Below are positions 33,340 to 33,718 of a stretch of 33,718 bases of DNA, one piece after another. Source of the stretch: Aphodosoma sp045658305 (GTDB taxonomy: Bacteria; Bacteroidota; Bacteroidia; Bacteroidales; Paludibacteraceae); assembly GCA_045658305.1 (NCBI GenBank), contig JAZOUT010000122.1, positions 1 through 33,718 of the forward strand, in the 5' to 3' direction. The position numbers and the translations under genes are program-made. Within the stretch, counting starts at the first letter, position 1, and every line of letters starts with the position of its first letter. The notes under the pieces were generated by a model that saw only the letters and a program-made list of their open reading frames with translations, was not told where the DNA came from and did no database searches.

Positions 33340-33388
33340 GTTAGGTGGATGAATACACAATGAGAGTGGGTATTAAATAAACAAAATA

Positions 33389-33424
33389 AAGTCTTAAGAA
33401 TAATTATTCTTGAGGCTTTTCTTT
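33389..33424 (+). terminator. Hairpin with T run before the V-ATPase operon
   Basis: aagtcttaagaat pairs with attcttgaggctt over 13 positions including two G-U pairs, loop aatt, followed by ttcttttt. No plus-strand gene lies just upstream, so it would insulate the V-ATPase promoter or end an unseen transcript. Confidence 0.65.
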
Positions 33425-33467
33425 TTATATATTTTTCGCATTTTTTACAAAAAAACATTGATTTTTG

Positions 33468-33499
33468 TTTGGAAATTAGAAAAAAGTGTTGTAAATTTG
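33468..33499 (+). promoter_or_regulatory. V-ATPase operon promoter, -33 TTTG and -7 TAAATTTG
   Basis: TTTG at 33468-33471 and TAAATTTG at 33492-33499 are 24 bases apart start to start. The leader to the ATG at 33581 would be about 75 bases. Confidence 0.75.
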
Positions 33500-33580
33500 C
33501 ATGGTTTATACCTTTTATTAGGATGCGATGCACAATATCGCAGTTCAACGAAATAATTATTAACAAAAATATATAATATT

Positions 33581-33718
33581 ATGAACACAAAACTTCAAGA
33601 ATTGACCGACAAAATCTATGCTGAAGGCGTAGAAAAAGGTAAAAACGAGGCTGCTGAAATCGTTGCTGCTGCAAAAGCTGAGGCTCAACGCATTAAAGAG
33701 GCTGCCGAAGCTGAGGCT
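33581..33718 (+). CDS. atpE: V-type ATP synthase subunit E, N-terminal part (runs off the window)
   Basis: The first 46 codons are open to the window edge. They read MNTKLQELTDKIYAEGVEKG, then a helix rich in Ala, Glu and Lys (EAAEIVAAAKAEAQ). This is the N-terminal coiled coil of the V/A-type ATPase peripheral stalk subunit E as found in Bacteroidetes, where it opens the operon ahead of subunits A, B and D. An F-type b-subunit-like stalk helix would look similar, but the LTDKIYxEGVEKG start favours subunit E. It has its own promoter. Confidence 0.7.
   Translation, partial: MNTKLQELTDKIYAEGVEKGKNEAAEIVAAAKAEAQRIKEAAEAEA

Larger units (their letters stand above)
33106..33580. other. Gene-free interval after tRNA-Leu with several short repeats
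   Basis: No gene is supported; the minus-strand open frames at 33130-33360 and 33261-33566 are translated repeats with no family character. The interval holds a doubled ggtcac (ttggtcacttttggtcacc, about 33126-33144) and three 11-bp units (33307-33339). It also has two copies of aatacacaatgngagt 83 bases apart (33269 and 33352), a hairpin, and the promoter of the next gene. The 3' side of a leucine tRNA is a common integration site, so this may be a scar, but no integrase or attachment repeat of the tRNA end is visible. Confidence 0.5.

Noticed and set aside
33130..33566. Minus-strand open frames near the tRNA as a possible integrase start
   Set aside because: No recombinase motif is present; the residues come from the direct repeats.

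Overview
The window is a stretch of an AT-rich Bacteroidales-type genome. Evidence for this is the recurrent TAnnTTTG -7 box, several times with a TTTG -33 box exactly 24 nt upstream start to start. The gene content agrees: a DUF4292 lipoprotein, a eukaryotic-type GlgB, a RecQ with an extended C-terminus, a V-type ATPase subunit E, and almost no Shine-Dalgarno sequences. The left edge looks like the end of a metagenomic contig: positions 75-158 match my memory of the two BGI/MGI (DNBSEQ) library adapters around a 10-nt barcode, and the 57 bases before them are an inverted copy of bases 165-221. The apparent truncation of hsdR there is therefore best read as an artefact.

Region 1 (about 0.1-9.3 kb, minus strand) is a defence island. 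A type I restriction-modification operon reads hsdM, a DUF1016/YhcG-type nuclease-fold protein, hsdS, a large zinc-hook AAA_13 ATPase (PrrC/RloC-like), then hsdR. Upstream lies a 40-codon remnant that resembles the N-terminus of an AbiEi-type antitoxin and still has a perfect -33/-7 promoter. Next comes a two-gene unit encoding an unrecognised 108-aa protein and a CoiA-like zinc-finger/nuclease protein.

Region 2 (9.3-12.7 kb, minus strand) holds a zinc alcohol dehydrogenase, a short-chain dehydrogenase and a cysteine-rich DUF5714 protein. Short repeats interrupt it, including REP-like stem-loops with compensatory changes and a 308-bp MITE-like element that supplies the stop codon of the DUF5714 gene.

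Region 3 (13.0-22.7 kb, plus strand) has recQ, a DUF1015 gene, an HXXEE membrane protein, and a 2-hydroxyacyl-CoA dehydratase activase-type gene broken into three reading frames. One break is a stop-start junction; the other is a frameshift at a (TC)4 tract. Intergenic-type repeat modules have entered this coding sequence in frame. A TetR-family regulator follows.

Region 4 (22.8-32.8 kb, plus strand) is housekeeping: a lipoprotein, a YhcH-family protein, glgB, a TPR protein, a DedA protein, aroE, dut, a secreted TPR protein, a DUF4292 lipoprotein and a GNAT acetyltransferase. Region 5 has tRNA-Leu(CAA) with its own promoter and terminator, a repeat-bearing gene-free stretch, and the start of a V-type ATPase subunit E gene that runs off the window.
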